Positions 1 through 7,639 are shown, counted from the first letter of the stretch. The stretch: DNA of 37,709 nt from Actinomycetota bacterium (GCA_016781085.1 JADDQZ010000077.1:10752-48460), one strand, 5' to 3'. Program-made: numbers and translations. Notes: a model not told the origin generated them from the letters alone.

Positions 1-92
1 CCGATCACGACGTGCGCTCCGATCTCGACGCCTTCGCCCAGCTCGACGTTGTCGCCCAGAACAAGCCCCGGTGCTCGATCAGATAGCGGCAC
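1..92 (-). CDS. Hexapeptide-repeat acyltransferase, N-terminal fragment (runs off window)
   Basis: Thirty codons are visible before the window edge. Read from GTG at 92, the protein contains GLVLGDN-VELGEG-VEIGAH-VVIG, a regular six-residue (L/I/V)-G-x4 rhythm. That is the signature of a left-handed beta-helix acetyltransferase of the WbpD/WlbB or maltose O-acetyltransferase type. AGGAG at 98-102 lies five bases upstream of the GTG, which supports this start. The order epimerase, Gfo/Idh dehydrogenase, hexapeptide acetyltransferase is known from UDP-diacetamido-uronic acid (wlb/wbp) clusters. N-acetylation of a UDP-amino sugar is therefore the likely job. Only the N-terminus is seen, so substrate and integrity of the rest are unknown. 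Confidence 0.7.
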   Translation of the reverse strand, partial: MPLSDRAPGLVLGDNVELGEGVEIGAHVVI

Positions 93-99
93 TTGCGCT

Positions 100-246
100 C
101 CTGGCAGAAAGGTCCAAACGAGCTTTGAAGTGCTTCGAGGACGCGTAGCACGTAAGACGAGGCGTCCGCATGGGGATGACGCCGAGCTTTCGTGCGAGGT
201 TGGGGTCCCAGCAGTCGGGGCCGGCGACTCCGATGGAAACGGTCAC
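100..246 (-). pseudogene. Collapsed Gfo/Idh/MocA-type sugar dehydrogenase remnant
   Basis: A GTG at 246 overlaps the epimerase stop (GTGA), as in a coupled operon. The first 25 codons (246-172) read like the start of a Gfo/Idh/MocA nucleotide-sugar dehydrogenase. The usual GLGYWGPNLARN is degraded here to GPDCWDPNLARK. From about 169 to 116, in another frame, the peptide DASSYVLRVLEALQSSF resembles the C-terminal helix of the same family, usually something like GLEVVRVLEALQRSL. The first frame stops at 79 after 55 codons. A normal family member has about 330-350 residues. I infer a large internal deletion plus frameshift that left only the two ends. The Rossmann dinucleotide motif and catalytic EKP/Lys region are absent, so the product cannot be active. 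Confidence 0.62.
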
Positions 247-1313
247 CCGGCCATCCTAAGCAGCGCCTGCACGACGCGCTCGCCCGCGCGTCCGTCACCG
301 TAGACCTCGGGATGCGCATCCGGTACGGGCTGATCGAGGGCGGAAAGGGCTTTCTCCAGGTCTAGATCGACGAGCGCGTTCCAGCCGGTATCGACTGTCT
401 CACGCCACTCGGTGGTGTCGCGGAGCGTCACGCACGGGATCGATGCCAGGTATGCCTCCTTCTGCACCCCGCCAGAATCGGTGACGACCGCGCGAGCGTG
501 GTGAAGCAGTGCGGTGAACTCGACGTAGCCCAGCGGCGCGGCAAGGCGGATTCCGTCGGCCGACGACAATCGCGTAAGCAGGTTCGCTCGCTCCAGCCGA
601 GCTCGCGTGCGCGGGTGCAGGGGAAACACCAGCGGGCGCGGTAGCGCGAGCAATAGCTCGACGAGCCCCTGGAGGCGGTGCGGGTCGTCGACGTTGCCGG
701 CACGGTGGGCGGTGACGAGCAGGTAATCGCCTGACGAACCAGCGTGCCCGGCAACCACGTCGGTGCGCGCACGAGCGCGCGGCGCAATCAGCTGGGCGAC
801 GTCGACCATCACGTCCCCACAGACCTCGACTTTGCCGTGGACGTGCTCATTGCGCAGTTGCCGCGCGGCGGATTCTGACGGGCACAGCAGGAGAGAAGAG
901 GCATGATCGGTCAGCACCCGGTTGAGCTCTTCGGGCATGCGCCGGTCAAAAGAGCGCATCCCGGCCTCGACGTGCGCGACCGGCACGCTGGCTTGGGCGG
1001 CCGCCAGCGCTCCGGCCAGCGTCGAATTGGTGTCGCCGTACACCAGCAGCGCGTCCGGCTGCTCCGCTTCAAGCAGGTCGGCGACAGCGGCGAGCATGCG
1101 GCTCGTCTGCTCGCTGTTCGAGCCTCCGCCCAGGTTCAAGCGATGTTCGGGCCGGGGGAGCCCCAGCTCGTCGAAGAAGATCTGCGAAAGCTCGTCGTCG
1201 TAGTGCTGCCCGGTGTGGACGAGAACTTCTTGCGCTTGCGCACGCAGAGGCCCCGATACCGCCGCGGCCTTGACGAACTGCGGCCGGTTGCCGATCACCG
1301 TCAGGACGCGCAC
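243..1313 (-). CDS. wecB: UDP-N-acetylglucosamine 2-epimerase family (non-hydrolysing)
   Basis: This 356-residue protein interconverts C2 epimers of a UDP-2-acetamido sugar in the cytoplasm, supplying ManNAc-type sugars for surface polysaccharide. Family motifs appear in order: GNRPQFVK at 8-15, HTGQHYD at 33-39, GDTNST at 93-98, HVEAGMRSF at 114-122, TAHRAGN at 201-207, HPRT at 233-236, DSGGVQKEA at 279-287 and TEWRETV at 301-307. Length is normal for WecB. The next genes in the same direction are a broken Gfo/Idh dehydrogenase and a hexapeptide acyltransferase. That context makes a WbpI/WlbD-type epimerase for UDP-2,3-diacetamido-uronic acid an alternative to plain WecB. The stop overlaps the remnant's GTG. 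Confidence 0.93.
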   Translation of the reverse strand: MRVLTVIGNRPQFVKAAAVSGPLRAQAQEVLVHTGQHYDDELSQIFFDELGLPRPEHRLNLGGGSNSEQTSRMLAAVADLLEAEQPDALLVYGDTNSTLAGALAAAQASVPVAHVEAGMRSFDRRMPEELNRVLTDHASSLLLCPSESAARQLRNEHVHGKVEVCGDVMVDVAQLIAPRARARTDVVAGHAGSSGDYLLVTAHRAGNVDDPHRLQGLVELLLALPRPLVFPLHPRTRARLERANLLTRLSSADGIRLAAPLGYVEFTALLHHARAVVTDSGGVQKEAYLASIPCVTLRDTTEWRETVDTGWNALVDLDLEKALSALDQPVPDAHPEVYGDGRAGERVVQALLRMAG

Positions 1314-1412
1314 GTTATGACCTCCCGCCGGCCGGCTGCGTCAGGCAGCGTGGAGTCCGCAGCACGCAGACACGCTGCTGCTTTCGAGGTGAGCCGGACG
1401 TCGTGCTCGCGC

Positions 1413-1452
1413 GAGAGCCGCCGTCGCGCCCTGGGAGCGACGGCGGACTCTC
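1413..1452. terminator. Long hairpin between aminotransferase and epimerase genes
   Basis: Left arm 1413-1427 pairs with 1437-1452 (GAGAG plus CCGCCGTCGC against GCGACGGCGG, a bulged A, CTCTC). The loop is 9 bases. It begins 12 bases past the stop of the minus-strand class IV gene and precedes the epimerase promoter region. There is no T-tract, so it would be the tract-less terminator style proposed for actinobacteria. It could also be a processing structure. The rest of 1314-1463 shows nothing else I can name. Confidence 0.6.
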
Positions 1453-1463
1453 ACCCATACGCC

Positions 1464-2264
1464 TCAGGAGGCAGCGACCGCGGCCGCTGCACCGACTTCG
1501 CGCTCGATGCGCTGGAGCAGCGCTTCATGTGCCGCCCGCGTCACCGGACCGGGCGTACCGGGCATCTCGTGATCGTCGATCGCAGAAATCGGCTGCACTT
1601 CGCGCGCGCTCGAAGCGATGAACGCCTCGTCGGCCTGAGCCAGATCCTCGCGCGTGCAGGACCGCTCGACGGCGCTGCTTCCCTCGAAGACCAGTCGCCG
1701 CGTGATCGAGTCGAGAATGTTGTCTTCCAGCGGAGGGGTGTAGAGCTGTCCGCCGGAAACCCAGAAGAAAGTCCAAGTCGCGCCTTCGAGGACCTTGCCT
1801 TCGGGCGTGACGAACAGCGCTTCGTCGAAACCCCGCTCCTTCGCCAAACGCGTGGCAAGCATGTTCGAGGCGTAGGAAAGCGACTTGATGCCGTTGAGCA
1901 GGATCGTCGGCTGGTAGAGCACCGTGGCGACGCGAGCCACCGGCGGCACGGTCGGCAACGCCTCGATCGTCAGGATCCGGCGGCCACCGCGCGTCAGCAT
2001 GACGCGGATCTGTCCGTCGACCGGGCCGGCCGCTTCCAACAGCGCCTCGGTTTCGGCTTCAAGCGCGTCGAAGTCAGCCTCGAGGCGCAGGTTGTCCGCG
2101 CCTCGGCGCATTCGCACGATGTGCTCGTCGTGGGCGAACGGGACGCCCTTGTAGAGCCGGGAGACCTCGAAGACGCCGTCACCGCGCTGCAGTCCGTCGT
2201 CGGTGATCGGAATCAGCGCCTCCTCCGAGGGGCCGATGACGCCGTCGAGACTTGCGAGATTCAT
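1464..2264 (-). CDS. Fold-type IV PLP enzyme: branched-chain/D-amino-acid aminotransferase or aminodeoxychorismate lyase
   Basis: This is a class IV PLP protein of 266 residues. I chose ATG 2264 because a longer frame would run into tRNA-Lys. Family features are GDGVFEVSRLYKG (28-40), the PLP-binding lysine in NGIKSLSY (Lys127), and the LEGATWTFFW strand (159-168), where family members usually have E-x-x-x-S-N-x-F. Members are either transaminases acting on branched-chain or D-amino acids (IlvE/Dat) or 4-amino-4-deoxychorismate lyase (PabC, folate pathway). The sequence alone does not decide among these. No pabA/pabB or ilv gene is adjacent. It is preceded by the tRNA gene on the same strand and followed by the hairpin at 1413-1452. 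Confidence 0.85.
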   Translation of the reverse strand: MNLASLDGVIGPSEEALIPITDDGLQRGDGVFEVSRLYKGVPFAHDEHIVRMRRGADNLRLEADFDALEAETEALLEAAGPVDGQIRVMLTRGGRRILTIEALPTVPPVARVATVLYQPTILLNGIKSLSYASNMLATRLAKERGFDEALFVTPEGKVLEGATWTFFWVSGGQLYTPPLEDNILDSITRRLVFEGSSAVERSCTREDLAQADEAFIASSAREVQPISAIDDHEMPGTPGPVTRAAHEALLQRIEREVGAAAAVAAS

Positions 2265-2299
2265 CCTGAAGCCCAACCGATCATGTAACGCGGGGTTCT

Positions 2300-2323
2300 C
2301 CGGTCCGCCGCGCGCGGGACCGG
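2300..2323 (-). terminator. Hairpin just downstream of tRNA-Lys
   Basis: CCGGTCC at 2300-2306 and GGACCGG at 2317-2323 form a perfect 7-bp stem with a 10-base GC-rich loop. It starts 10 bases beyond the tRNA 3' end on the minus strand. It probably trims or terminates the tRNA transcript. No T-run follows. Confidence 0.45.
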
Positions 2324-2333
2324 CCTGTCTGAG

Positions 2334-2406
2334 TGCCCCCGGAAGGAATCGAACCTTCAACCTTCGGATTAAGAGTCCGCTGCTCTGCCAGTTGAGCTAC
2401 AAGGGC
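2334..2406 (-). tRNA. tRNA-Lys (anticodon CUU)
   Basis: On the minus strand a full cloverleaf folds. The acceptor GCCCTTG pairs with CGGGGGC (two G-T pairs). The D arm is GCTC/GAGC. The anticodon loop CTCTTAA has a CTT anticodon. The T arm is GAAGG-TTCGATT-CCTTC and the discriminator base is A. The length is 73 nt. The outer pair of the anticodon stem (G27-A43) is mismatched and the other four pairs are good. CCA is not encoded. The long frame of the downstream PLP gene that covers this locus is not coding here. Confidence 0.97.
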
Positions 2407-2474
2407 GCGAACGCAAGAGTCTAGCCTCCGGCTGCGAAGGCCGTCAGTCTCGCGCCGGCTTCAAACGCCATCGG

Positions 2475-3161
2475 TCACCGGCCGCCTTCGGGTGTCGCAG
2501 GTACTCCGGTCCCGGCGCCCTGTTGCTTGAGCTGCTCGAGCTGCTGGCGCAGGCCCGAGCGCTGCTCGGGATCGGAGAGCTCCACCGCGCGTGCTGCCGC
2601 CAGGTCGCCGCGCCGCGCCTGCCCGGCGGCGTAGGCGAACGCGGCCAGCTGCGCGAACGATCCAGCGTCGTTGCGATCTTCGGTGACGTACTCCTGGGCA
2701 CGAGCGGCCGCCGCGGGCTCGCCTAGCTCAATGTACGCCTGGGCCATCAGCGTGGCCACGCGCGTGTCCGGCTTCTTGGTGAGCTCAGCGTGCTTTTCCC
2801 ACGCTTCAGTGGCTTGGCGGAGCTCCTGCCTGCCCGCGGCGGTGTACTCCCGCTGTTGCGGATCGAAGTTGTCTCCGACGCTGGCAAGCTGAAAACGCGT
2901 GCGCGCCAGGGCGGCGTACGCCTCGGGTTCACGCGGGCGGGTGCGTGTGGCCTTCAGCGCAGCTTGTTCACGTTGCAGGAAGCGCTCAGTGCCGTCGCCG
3001 CCTCGTGTTTGCGACTCCCGGAAGGCGTCGGCGAGTCCGCCGCCGCCCTGCTCGCCCCCGATGTTGAACAGGATCAGGCCGCCGCCCATGAGGACAGCCA
3101 GCGTGATGTAGACGAGCTTGACGACTCGCCGCCGTCCTGGGCTCTGCAAGTCGAACAGCAT
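2475..3161 (-). CDS. Membrane-anchored TPR-like protein, conserved next to tatC
   Basis: This 228-residue protein of unknown function has a short cytoplasmic N-terminus and one membrane helix (about 16-36, LVYITLAVLMGGGLILFNIG). A glycine-rich linker follows, then alpha-helical repeats resembling tetratricopeptide repeats (roughly 70-200). The C-terminus is rich in Gln and Gly. The start lies three bases after the tatC stop, so the two are surely co-transcribed. From memory, similar proteins accompany tat genes in related actinobacteria; I cannot verify this. A role as an extracytoplasmic scaffold or Tat-substrate quality-control partner is inference only. Confidence 0.8.
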   Translation of the reverse strand: MLFDLQSPGRRRVVKLVYITLAVLMGGGLILFNIGGEQGGGGLADAFRESQTRGGDGTERFLQREQAALKATRTRPREPEAYAALARTRFQLASVGDNFDPQQREYTAAGRQELRQATEAWEKHAELTKKPDTRVATLMAQAYIELGEPAAAARAQEYVTEDRNDAGSFAQLAAFAYAAGQARRGDLAAARAVELSDPEQRSGLRQQLEQLKQQGAGTGVPATPEGGR

Positions 3162-3164
3162 GAG

Positions 3165-4295
3165 TCAGCGGGCCTCGTCTGGATCGGAGTGAGCGATGGG
3201 GAGGGGGTGACCGGCGTCAGCGTCAGCGTAGGCGTCCGCGTTGGCCATCGCCTCGAGGTCAGCTTCGGCCTGCCGGTGGGCTTCGGCATCGGCTTCTTCC
3301 TGCTTTCGCTGTCGGGCCAGCGCTTCCTCTTCAGCCTCACGTTGGCGCTCGGCCTCGCTGCGACGGTCAAGCAAGGAGGCGAAGAGAATAGAGCCCTCGT
3401 AGAGCAGTACCAGCGGAAGCATCGCCATCAGCATGGTGATCGGATCCGTGCCGGGCAACAGCATGGCGAGAACGGCCACGACGAGGATCGCGTAACGGCG
3501 ATGGCGGCGCAGCTGCGCGACGCTCACTATTCCCATGCGGGTCGAGGCGAGGATGCCGACCGGGATCTGAAACAGCATCCCCATGACGACCATGAGCAAG
3601 ATCGCGAAGCGGAAGTAGTCGCCGGCTTGCAGTTGGATGTTGAACTGGTCGTCGTTGAAGTTCTGTAGGAACGAGATCGCTCGTGGCAAGACGAGCAGGT
3701 AGGCGAACACGGCGCCGGCGATGAACAGCAAAGGGATGGCCAGCATCAACGGCAGGGCGACCTGACGCTCGCGTTTGGAGAAAGCGGGCAGCACGAAGGC
3801 ATAGAGCTGAAAAAGGATCACCGGCAGCGAGAACAACAGCGCCCCGTAAGTCGCGACTCTGAGCGTGACCACGAACGGCTCGCCAACTCCCAGCGTGATC
3901 GGCTGCTGGGCGACTTCTTGTGGCGTGGCGTCGGCAGCGCTTTGCAAAGCGGCTGCCGCGTCGGTCAGCAGGCGGCGCACTTCGGCGGAAGCCTTGCCGT
4001 CTTCGCTGGCCTGCGCGCGTGCGGCCGCGGCCAAAGCCTCCCACGCCTTGCGCTGCTTGCCTTGCAGCGTTGCCAGCGCCTCCGACGGATCGCCGGAATC
4101 ACCGCTGATCTCCGAGCGCGCGTCCTCGAACGGCTTCTCCATGAAGTCGAGCAGCGCGTCGTTCTGCCAGAAGCAGACGGCGAACGCCATGCCGAAGACG
4201 ATCACGCAGACGATCAGGCGCTTGCGCAGCTCGTCGAGGTGATCGACGAGACTGAGCCGATCCTCGTAGCCGACCGGGCGCAGCTTGGGTGCCAT
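3165..4295 (-). CDS. tatC: Sec-independent protein translocase subunit TatC, enlarged form
   Basis: TatC is the six-helix membrane receptor for twin-arginine signal peptides. The N-terminus has the conserved LVDHLDELRKRL (16-27), followed by TM1. Later helices include FSLPVILFQLYAFVLPAFSK and the conserved stretch around FRFAILLMVVMGMLFQIP. At 376 residues it is far longer than the usual 240-260. About 90 residues of Ala/Glu-rich helical sequence are inserted in the first periplasmic loop (about 60-150). A charged coiled-coil tail of about 65 residues follows TM6 (about 310-376). It sits 17 bases after tatA. The Rieske protein in this window carries a twin-arginine signal and is a likely client. 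Confidence 0.95.
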   Translation of the reverse strand: MAPKLRPVGYEDRLSLVDHLDELRKRLIVCVIVFGMAFAVCFWQNDALLDFMEKPFEDARSEISGDSGDPSEALATLQGKQRKAWEALAAAARAQASEDGKASAEVRRLLTDAAAALQSAADATPQEVAQQPITLGVGEPFVVTLRVATYGALLFSLPVILFQLYAFVLPAFSKRERQVALPLMLAIPLLFIAGAVFAYLLVLPRAISFLQNFNDDQFNIQLQAGDYFRFAILLMVVMGMLFQIPVGILASTRMGIVSVAQLRRHRRYAILVVAVLAMLLPGTDPITMLMAMLPLVLLYEGSILFASLLDRRSEAERQREAEEEALARQRKQEEADAEAHRQAEADLEAMANADAYADADAGHPLPIAHSDPDEAR

Positions 4296-4312
4296 GGAAA
4301 CCGAGGCGTCGG

Positions 4313-4615
4313 TCAGCGCTGCTCGGGCAGCGCTTCGCCGTCGACGACTTCGCCCTCGCGGACGCGGCCGGCGTCGACTTCGGCAGACTCGCTGCTGGCA
4401 GGCGCGCGCGAAACGGTGGAAGCACGATCAGAAGACGAAACCCGACCGAACGCATCGCGCTCCTGATCGCGGTCGGCGCCCGTCACCGAGCTTTTGAACT
4501 CGCGAAATCCCGAGCCGAGCTGGCGACCGAGGCCCGGCAGTCGCTTGGGTCCGAGGATCAACAGCACGATCACCAGAACGATGATCAGCTCGGTGGGGCC
4601 TATTTGCGTCGGCAT
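4313..4615 (-). CDS. tatA: Twin-arginine translocase subunit TatA
   Basis: TatA forms the protein-conducting oligomer of the Tat system. The 100-residue product has the canonical build. A short polar N-terminus leads into one transmembrane helix (about 8-22, ELIIVLVIVLLILG). Next is the GPKRLPGLGRQLGSGFREFK hinge and amphipathic helix, then a disordered acidic tail. The phenylalanine-glycine hinge of some TatA proteins is replaced by the LGPKRLPGLG form common in Gram-positives. No TatB is adjacent, so a TatA-only (TatAC) system is possible. The gene is first in a minus-strand set with tatC and the TPR gene. Confidence 0.95.
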   Translation of the reverse strand: MPTQIGPTELIIVLVIVLLILGPKRLPGLGRQLGSGFREFKSSVTGADRDQERDAFGRVSSSDRASTVSRAPASSESAEVDAGRVREGEVVDGEALPEQR

Positions 4616-4755
4616 GACAGGGTCAAGTCTCTTCGGGCGCAGCAGTCATTGCTGAAGGCGAAGCGTACCGCGTGTGAGATTCCGGACCGGACGGTCAAGT
4701 TGCTCAAAGGCATGGTCGATCAAGGGAGCACCGCAGCAAATCGACCTCTAAAGCC
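4616..4755. promoter_or_regulatory. Divergent intergenic region between tatA and the zinc-ribbon gene
   Basis: About 140 bases separate two genes pointing away from each other, so promoters for both must lie here or close by. I could not recognise a convincing -35/-10 pair. GGTCAAGT occurs twice (around 4620 and 4693), which may be chance. Confidence 0.4.
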
Positions 4756-5178
4756 ATGAGCCAGCCTGATCCCAACCACCACATCCGCCGCGTCGTCCTG
4801 CCGTCCGGCCGCTCTATCGAGGTCGTCTACTTCGAATCGCCCGGCGACTCCACGACCGTCCGTCCGGCCGCCCGCGAGCAGAAGGTCACCGACCTTCACG
4901 TCTGCCCGCAGTGCGAGAACGACATGGTCTATCCCGTCGAGTGGGAAGAAGTTTCGCCCACGCACTGGGAAGTGGCTCTCCGCTGCCCCAGCTGCGAATG
5001 GGATCACGTCGGCGTCTACGATCAGGCGACGGTCGATTCCTTCGACGACGAGCTTGACCGTGGCACTGAAACCCTGTTGCGCGACCTCAAGCGCCTCACT
5101 CGCGCGAACATGGAGGAAGAGCTCGAGCGCTTCTCCGAGGCGCTCGGCGCAGACGCCCTCTGGCCGATGGACTTCTGA
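4756..5178 (+). CDS. Conserved zinc-ribbon protein of unknown function
   Basis: This is a 140-residue soluble protein. Cys50-x2-Cys53 and Cys77-x2-Cys80 (CPQC and CPSC) form a classic zinc-ribbon. The spacer is rich in aromatic and acidic residues. The C-terminal third is an acidic helix (TLLRDLKRLTRANMEEELERF). The ribbon could bind nucleic acid or act as a structural knob. No enzymatic motif is visible. It stands alone between the tat genes (divergent) and the quinone operon (convergent). Confidence 0.8.
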   Translation: MSQPDPNHHIRRVVLPSGRSIEVVYFESPGDSTTVRPAAREQKVTDLHVCPQCENDMVYPVEWEEVSPTHWEVALRCPSCEWDHVGVYDQATVDSFDDELDRGTETLLRDLKRLTRANMEEELERFSEALGADALWPMDF

Positions 5179-5195
5179 CGGGCCGCGCCCGTCAG
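5175..5195. terminator. Bidirectional hairpin between convergent genes
   Basis: CTGACGGGC (5175-5183), loop CGC, GCCCGTCAG (5187-5195): a perfect 9-bp stem overlapping the stop codons of both convergent genes. Position and symmetry favour a shared terminator. Confidence 0.7.
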
Positions 5196-6163
5196 GAATA
5201 GCGGTCGACGACTCCGTCGGCTACCAAGTCGAGCGCCGCGCGCTGCTCTTCCGGAAGGAAGGGCAGCCCCCGCTTGGCTTCGGCCACCATTTCGAGCGCC
5301 TGCTCGCGCGCGGTCTCAAGCGCTCCGGTGGCCGCGATCGCGTCGCATATCTGCTCCGCGTGCTCTGGCTGAGTGATCGTACGAACGTCCAGCGCCCGCA
5401 ACCCGTGATCGCGTTGACGCGCCAAGATGAACGGCAGCGTCACGGTCCCGTCCAGGAGATCCGTACCGCGATGCTTGCCCGTGCGCGCTGTCGGACCGGA
5501 AATGTCCAGCACGTCGTCGAGCAGCTGGAAAGCCAGCCCGATCCGGCGTCCGAACGCCCCTAGGCGCTCGACGTCTACTCCCGTTTGCAGCGCTCCCAGT
5601 CGGCAGGCCGCTTCGAACAAGCGCGCCGTCTTGAGATCGCAGCGCTCCAGATAGCGCTCGCGCGTCGTATCGGCGCCCCACGCGTCGGCGCGTTGCATGA
5701 GCTCGCCATGCGCAAGCGCGCTGGCCGCGCGCGAGAGAACCCGGATCTGGACGGCGCTTCCATTGGCGACAAGTTCCGCGAAAGCGCGGGAGAACAGCAG
5801 GTCGCCGGTGGCGGTCGCCATGTCGCGTCCGGCCATGGCCATCACCGTCGGGCGCCCGCGGCGAAGCGGCGCGTGGTCGAGTACATCGTCGTGGACGAGC
5901 GTCGCCGAGTGGATCAGCTCCACCGCTACTCCGGCGCGCAGCACTCCGGGACGTTCGGCCCTGCTCGGGCCGGCGGAAAGAAAGACGAGCAGGGGGCGCA
6001 GGCGTTTGCCTCCAGCCGAGATGGTTGCCTGCGCATGCTTTCCGAGTACCGCACCGTGCGAGCAGCTCACTTCGAGCAAGCGCTCTTCGAGGGCGTCCAT
6101 CAGCGCGGGCACGTGGGCACCGCCGGCTTCGATGACCGCGGTGACGGCTTCGGCGCTGCTCAT
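5192..6163 (-). CDS. Polyprenyl diphosphate synthase (menaquinone side chain)
   Basis: The 323-residue all-helical trans-isoprenyl diphosphate synthase extends an allylic diphosphate with IPP to build a long polyprenyl chain. Motifs are GKRLRP (52-57), first aspartate-rich motif DDVLD (92-96), RRGRPT (101-106), and second aspartate motif in LAFQLLDDVLD with Lys-Thr-A-R-L-F before it. Its ATG overlaps the menG stop (ATGA), so the quinone methylase and tail synthase are coupled. This strongly suggests a heptaprenyl- to nonaprenyl-type enzyme for menaquinone (HepT/IspB/GrcC class). Chain length cannot be read directly. Confidence 0.92.
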   Translation of the reverse strand: MSSAEAVTAVIEAGGAHVPALMDALEERLLEVSCSHGAVLGKHAQATISAGGKRLRPLLVFLSAGPSRAERPGVLRAGVAVELIHSATLVHDDVLDHAPLRRGRPTVMAMAGRDMATATGDLLFSRAFAELVANGSAVQIRVLSRAASALAHGELMQRADAWGADTTRERYLERCDLKTARLFEAACRLGALQTGVDVERLGAFGRRIGLAFQLLDDVLDISGPTARTGKHRGTDLLDGTVTLPFILARQRDHGLRALDVRTITQPEHAEQICDAIAATGALETAREQALEMVAEAKRGLPFLPEEQRAALDLVADGVVDRYS

Positions 6164-6846
6164 CCCGCGGCCGGCTTGACGCCGACGTGCAGCGCGATGA
6201 TTCCGCCGGCGGTGAGGATCCAGCGGATGTCTGTAAGTCCGGCGGCCGACATCTCGGCGGCCAGGCGCTCGGGACCCGGGAACCGCTTGACCGAGCTCGG
6301 CAGATAGGTGTAGGCGTCAGGATCGGCGGCGAGGCGGCCGAGAGCCGGCACAACCCGGTCGAACCAGATTGCGAAGAAGGTCGAGAGCGGGGGACGTGTC
6401 GGCGTGGTGATCTCCAGAACGACCACCCGGCCGCCTGGCCGCACGACTCGGGTCATCTCGCTCAGCCCTTGGCGCAAGTCAGAGAAGTTCCGCGCACCGA
6501 AGCCGACGGTCGCAGCGTCGAACGAGTCATCGGCATAAGGAAGGGACAGCGCGTTGGCGCTATCCCAGGAGAGCTGGGGGGCTTTGGCGCGCGCGCGAGC
6601 GAGCATGTCCTCGGAGAAATCCGAGCCTACGACTTGGCCGCCGGGCGCCACCCGGCGCGCGAGCTCGATCGCGAGGTCACCGGTTCCGGTCGCGACGTCA
6701 AGCGCACCGTCACCGGGTCCGACGTCCGCCAGATCAGCAGCGCGCTCGCGCCAGGAGTGATGCAAGCCGGCGGTCATGACCGAGTTCATCAAGTCGTAGA
6801 AACGTGAGATGCGGTCGAACATCGCCCGCACCTGTCCTTCTTCCAT
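6160..6846 (-). CDS. menG: Demethylmenaquinone methyltransferase
   Basis: The 228-residue SAM-dependent methyltransferase performs the last step of menaquinone synthesis, C-methylation of demethylmenaquinol. It shows the UbiE/MenG family N-terminus FDRISRFYDLMN (10-21). The SAM-binding loop is LDVATGTGD (49-57). GFGARNF and a post-motif MTRVVRPGGRVVVLEI strand follow. I chose ATG 6846 (MEEGQVRAMFDRIS); the frame is open to 6900 but the extra residues do not resemble the family. It lies downstream of the cytochrome bc subunits and overlaps the polyprenyl synthase. Confidence 0.94.
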   Translation of the reverse strand: MEEGQVRAMFDRISRFYDLMNSVMTAGLHHSWRERAADLADVGPGDGALDVATGTGDLAIELARRVAPGGQVVGSDFSEDMLARARAKAPQLSWDSANALSLPYADDSFDAATVGFGARNFSDLRQGLSEMTRVVRPGGRVVVLEITTPTRPPLSTFFAIWFDRVVPALGRLAADPDAYTYLPSSVKRFPGPERLAAEMSAAGLTDIRWILTAGGIIALHVGVKPAAG

Positions 6847-6856
6847 GGTCCCTGCA

Positions 6857-6886
6857 CGGGCGCCCGGACTAGGGCCCGGACGCCCG
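6857..6886 (-). other. Intercistronic hairpin between qcrC and menG
   Basis: CGGGCG-C-CCGG (6857-6867) pairs with CCGG-A-CGCCCG (6876-6886) around an 8-base loop, between the cytochrome c subunit stop and the menG start. It may lower read-through into menG or stabilise the upstream message. Confidence 0.45.
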
Positions 6887-6910
6887 GTGATGCCGCACAC
6901 GCCCAGGCGG

Positions 6911-7639
6911 CTACTCGGGCGGAGGCCCTTGTTCCTCGCCGCGCAGCTGGGAGAGGAAGTCGACCATCGCCAGCTTCTGCTCCTGAGGAAGATCCTTGAA
7001 CGAGGGCATCGGAGCCGTGGGATTCTCCAAGGTGCGCAGCAGAGCGGCCTTCGGCAGCTTGTTGGCGATGTCGGTCAGCTCCGGGCCGGGACCGTCATTG
7101 CCGTTGTGGCCAATCTTGTGGCAGGCCAGGCAGCCGGCTTGCGCGGTGACGATCTTGCCTTTCTCGTACTGGGCGGGAACCTCAATGTCGATCTCGTTCG
7201 GCGAGCCGGCCGAAGCGCCGAGGTAGGTGAGGTATCCCATGACGAAGATCGTCAGGATGCCGGCCGTAGTGGCGATCGGTCGCCGTTCCGGGCGCCGTTC
7301 CGGGCTGCGGTCATAGAACGGCAGCAGGATCAGCAGCAGGATGAAGATCGTCGGCGCGCCGATGGCGGCCACCGGTGTCAGGACCGCCGGCTTGATGATC
7401 CGCAGCAGCTCGAAGAGGAAGAAGTAGTACCACTCCGGCCGCGGCACGTAAGTGGTCGTGGTCGGGTCCGCCTTGGGGCCCAGCTCGGCCCCGAGCATGA
7501 TCGACATGAACATGATCGACGCCATGACGACGACGGCCATGAGCGAGTCCTTGGCGACCGCGTAGGGGAAGAACGGCTTCCCCTTGGACTTGAGGATGGA
7601 GTAGTCCCGGAGGTACTGCTCCTTTTCGCGCTGGTTCAT
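6911..7639 (-). CDS. qcrC: Menaquinol-cytochrome c reductase, subunit IV/cytochrome c fusion
   Basis: The 242-residue membrane protein fuses a cytochrome b6f subunit IV-like domain to a cytochrome c domain, the layout of Bacillus QcrC. Three helices lie at about 30-50, 88-108 and 122-141. The Qo-site loop has the PEW motif (RPEWYYFFLFELLR, 67-80). The extracytoplasmic C-terminal domain carries one c-type haem site, CLACH (170-174), with a probable Met ligand in MPSF (211-214). Its start overlaps the qcrB stop (ATGA), showing coupling. It passes electrons from menaquinol to downstream cytochrome c or an oxidase. Confidence 0.94.
   Translation of the reverse strand: MNQREKEQYLRDYSILKSKGKPFFPYAVAKDSLMAVVVMASIMFMSIMLGAELGPKADPTTTTYVPRPEWYYFFLFELLRIIKPAVLTPVAAIGAPTIFILLLILLPFYDRSPERRPERRPIATTAGILTIFVMGYLTYLGASAGSPNEIDIEVPAQYEKGKIVTAQAGCLACHKIGHNGNDGPGPELTDIANKLPKAALLRTLENPTAPMPSFKDLPQEQKLAMVDFLSQLRGEEQGPPPE

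Noticed and set aside
903-2288. 461-codon plus-strand frame
   Set aside because: It crosses the epimerase and PLP enzyme genes, both well supported on the minus strand, and resembles no protein family.
2265-2360. Extended N-terminus of the class IV PLP gene
   Set aside because: The extension would translate through the 3' part of tRNA-Lys; ATG 2264 gives a normal protein.
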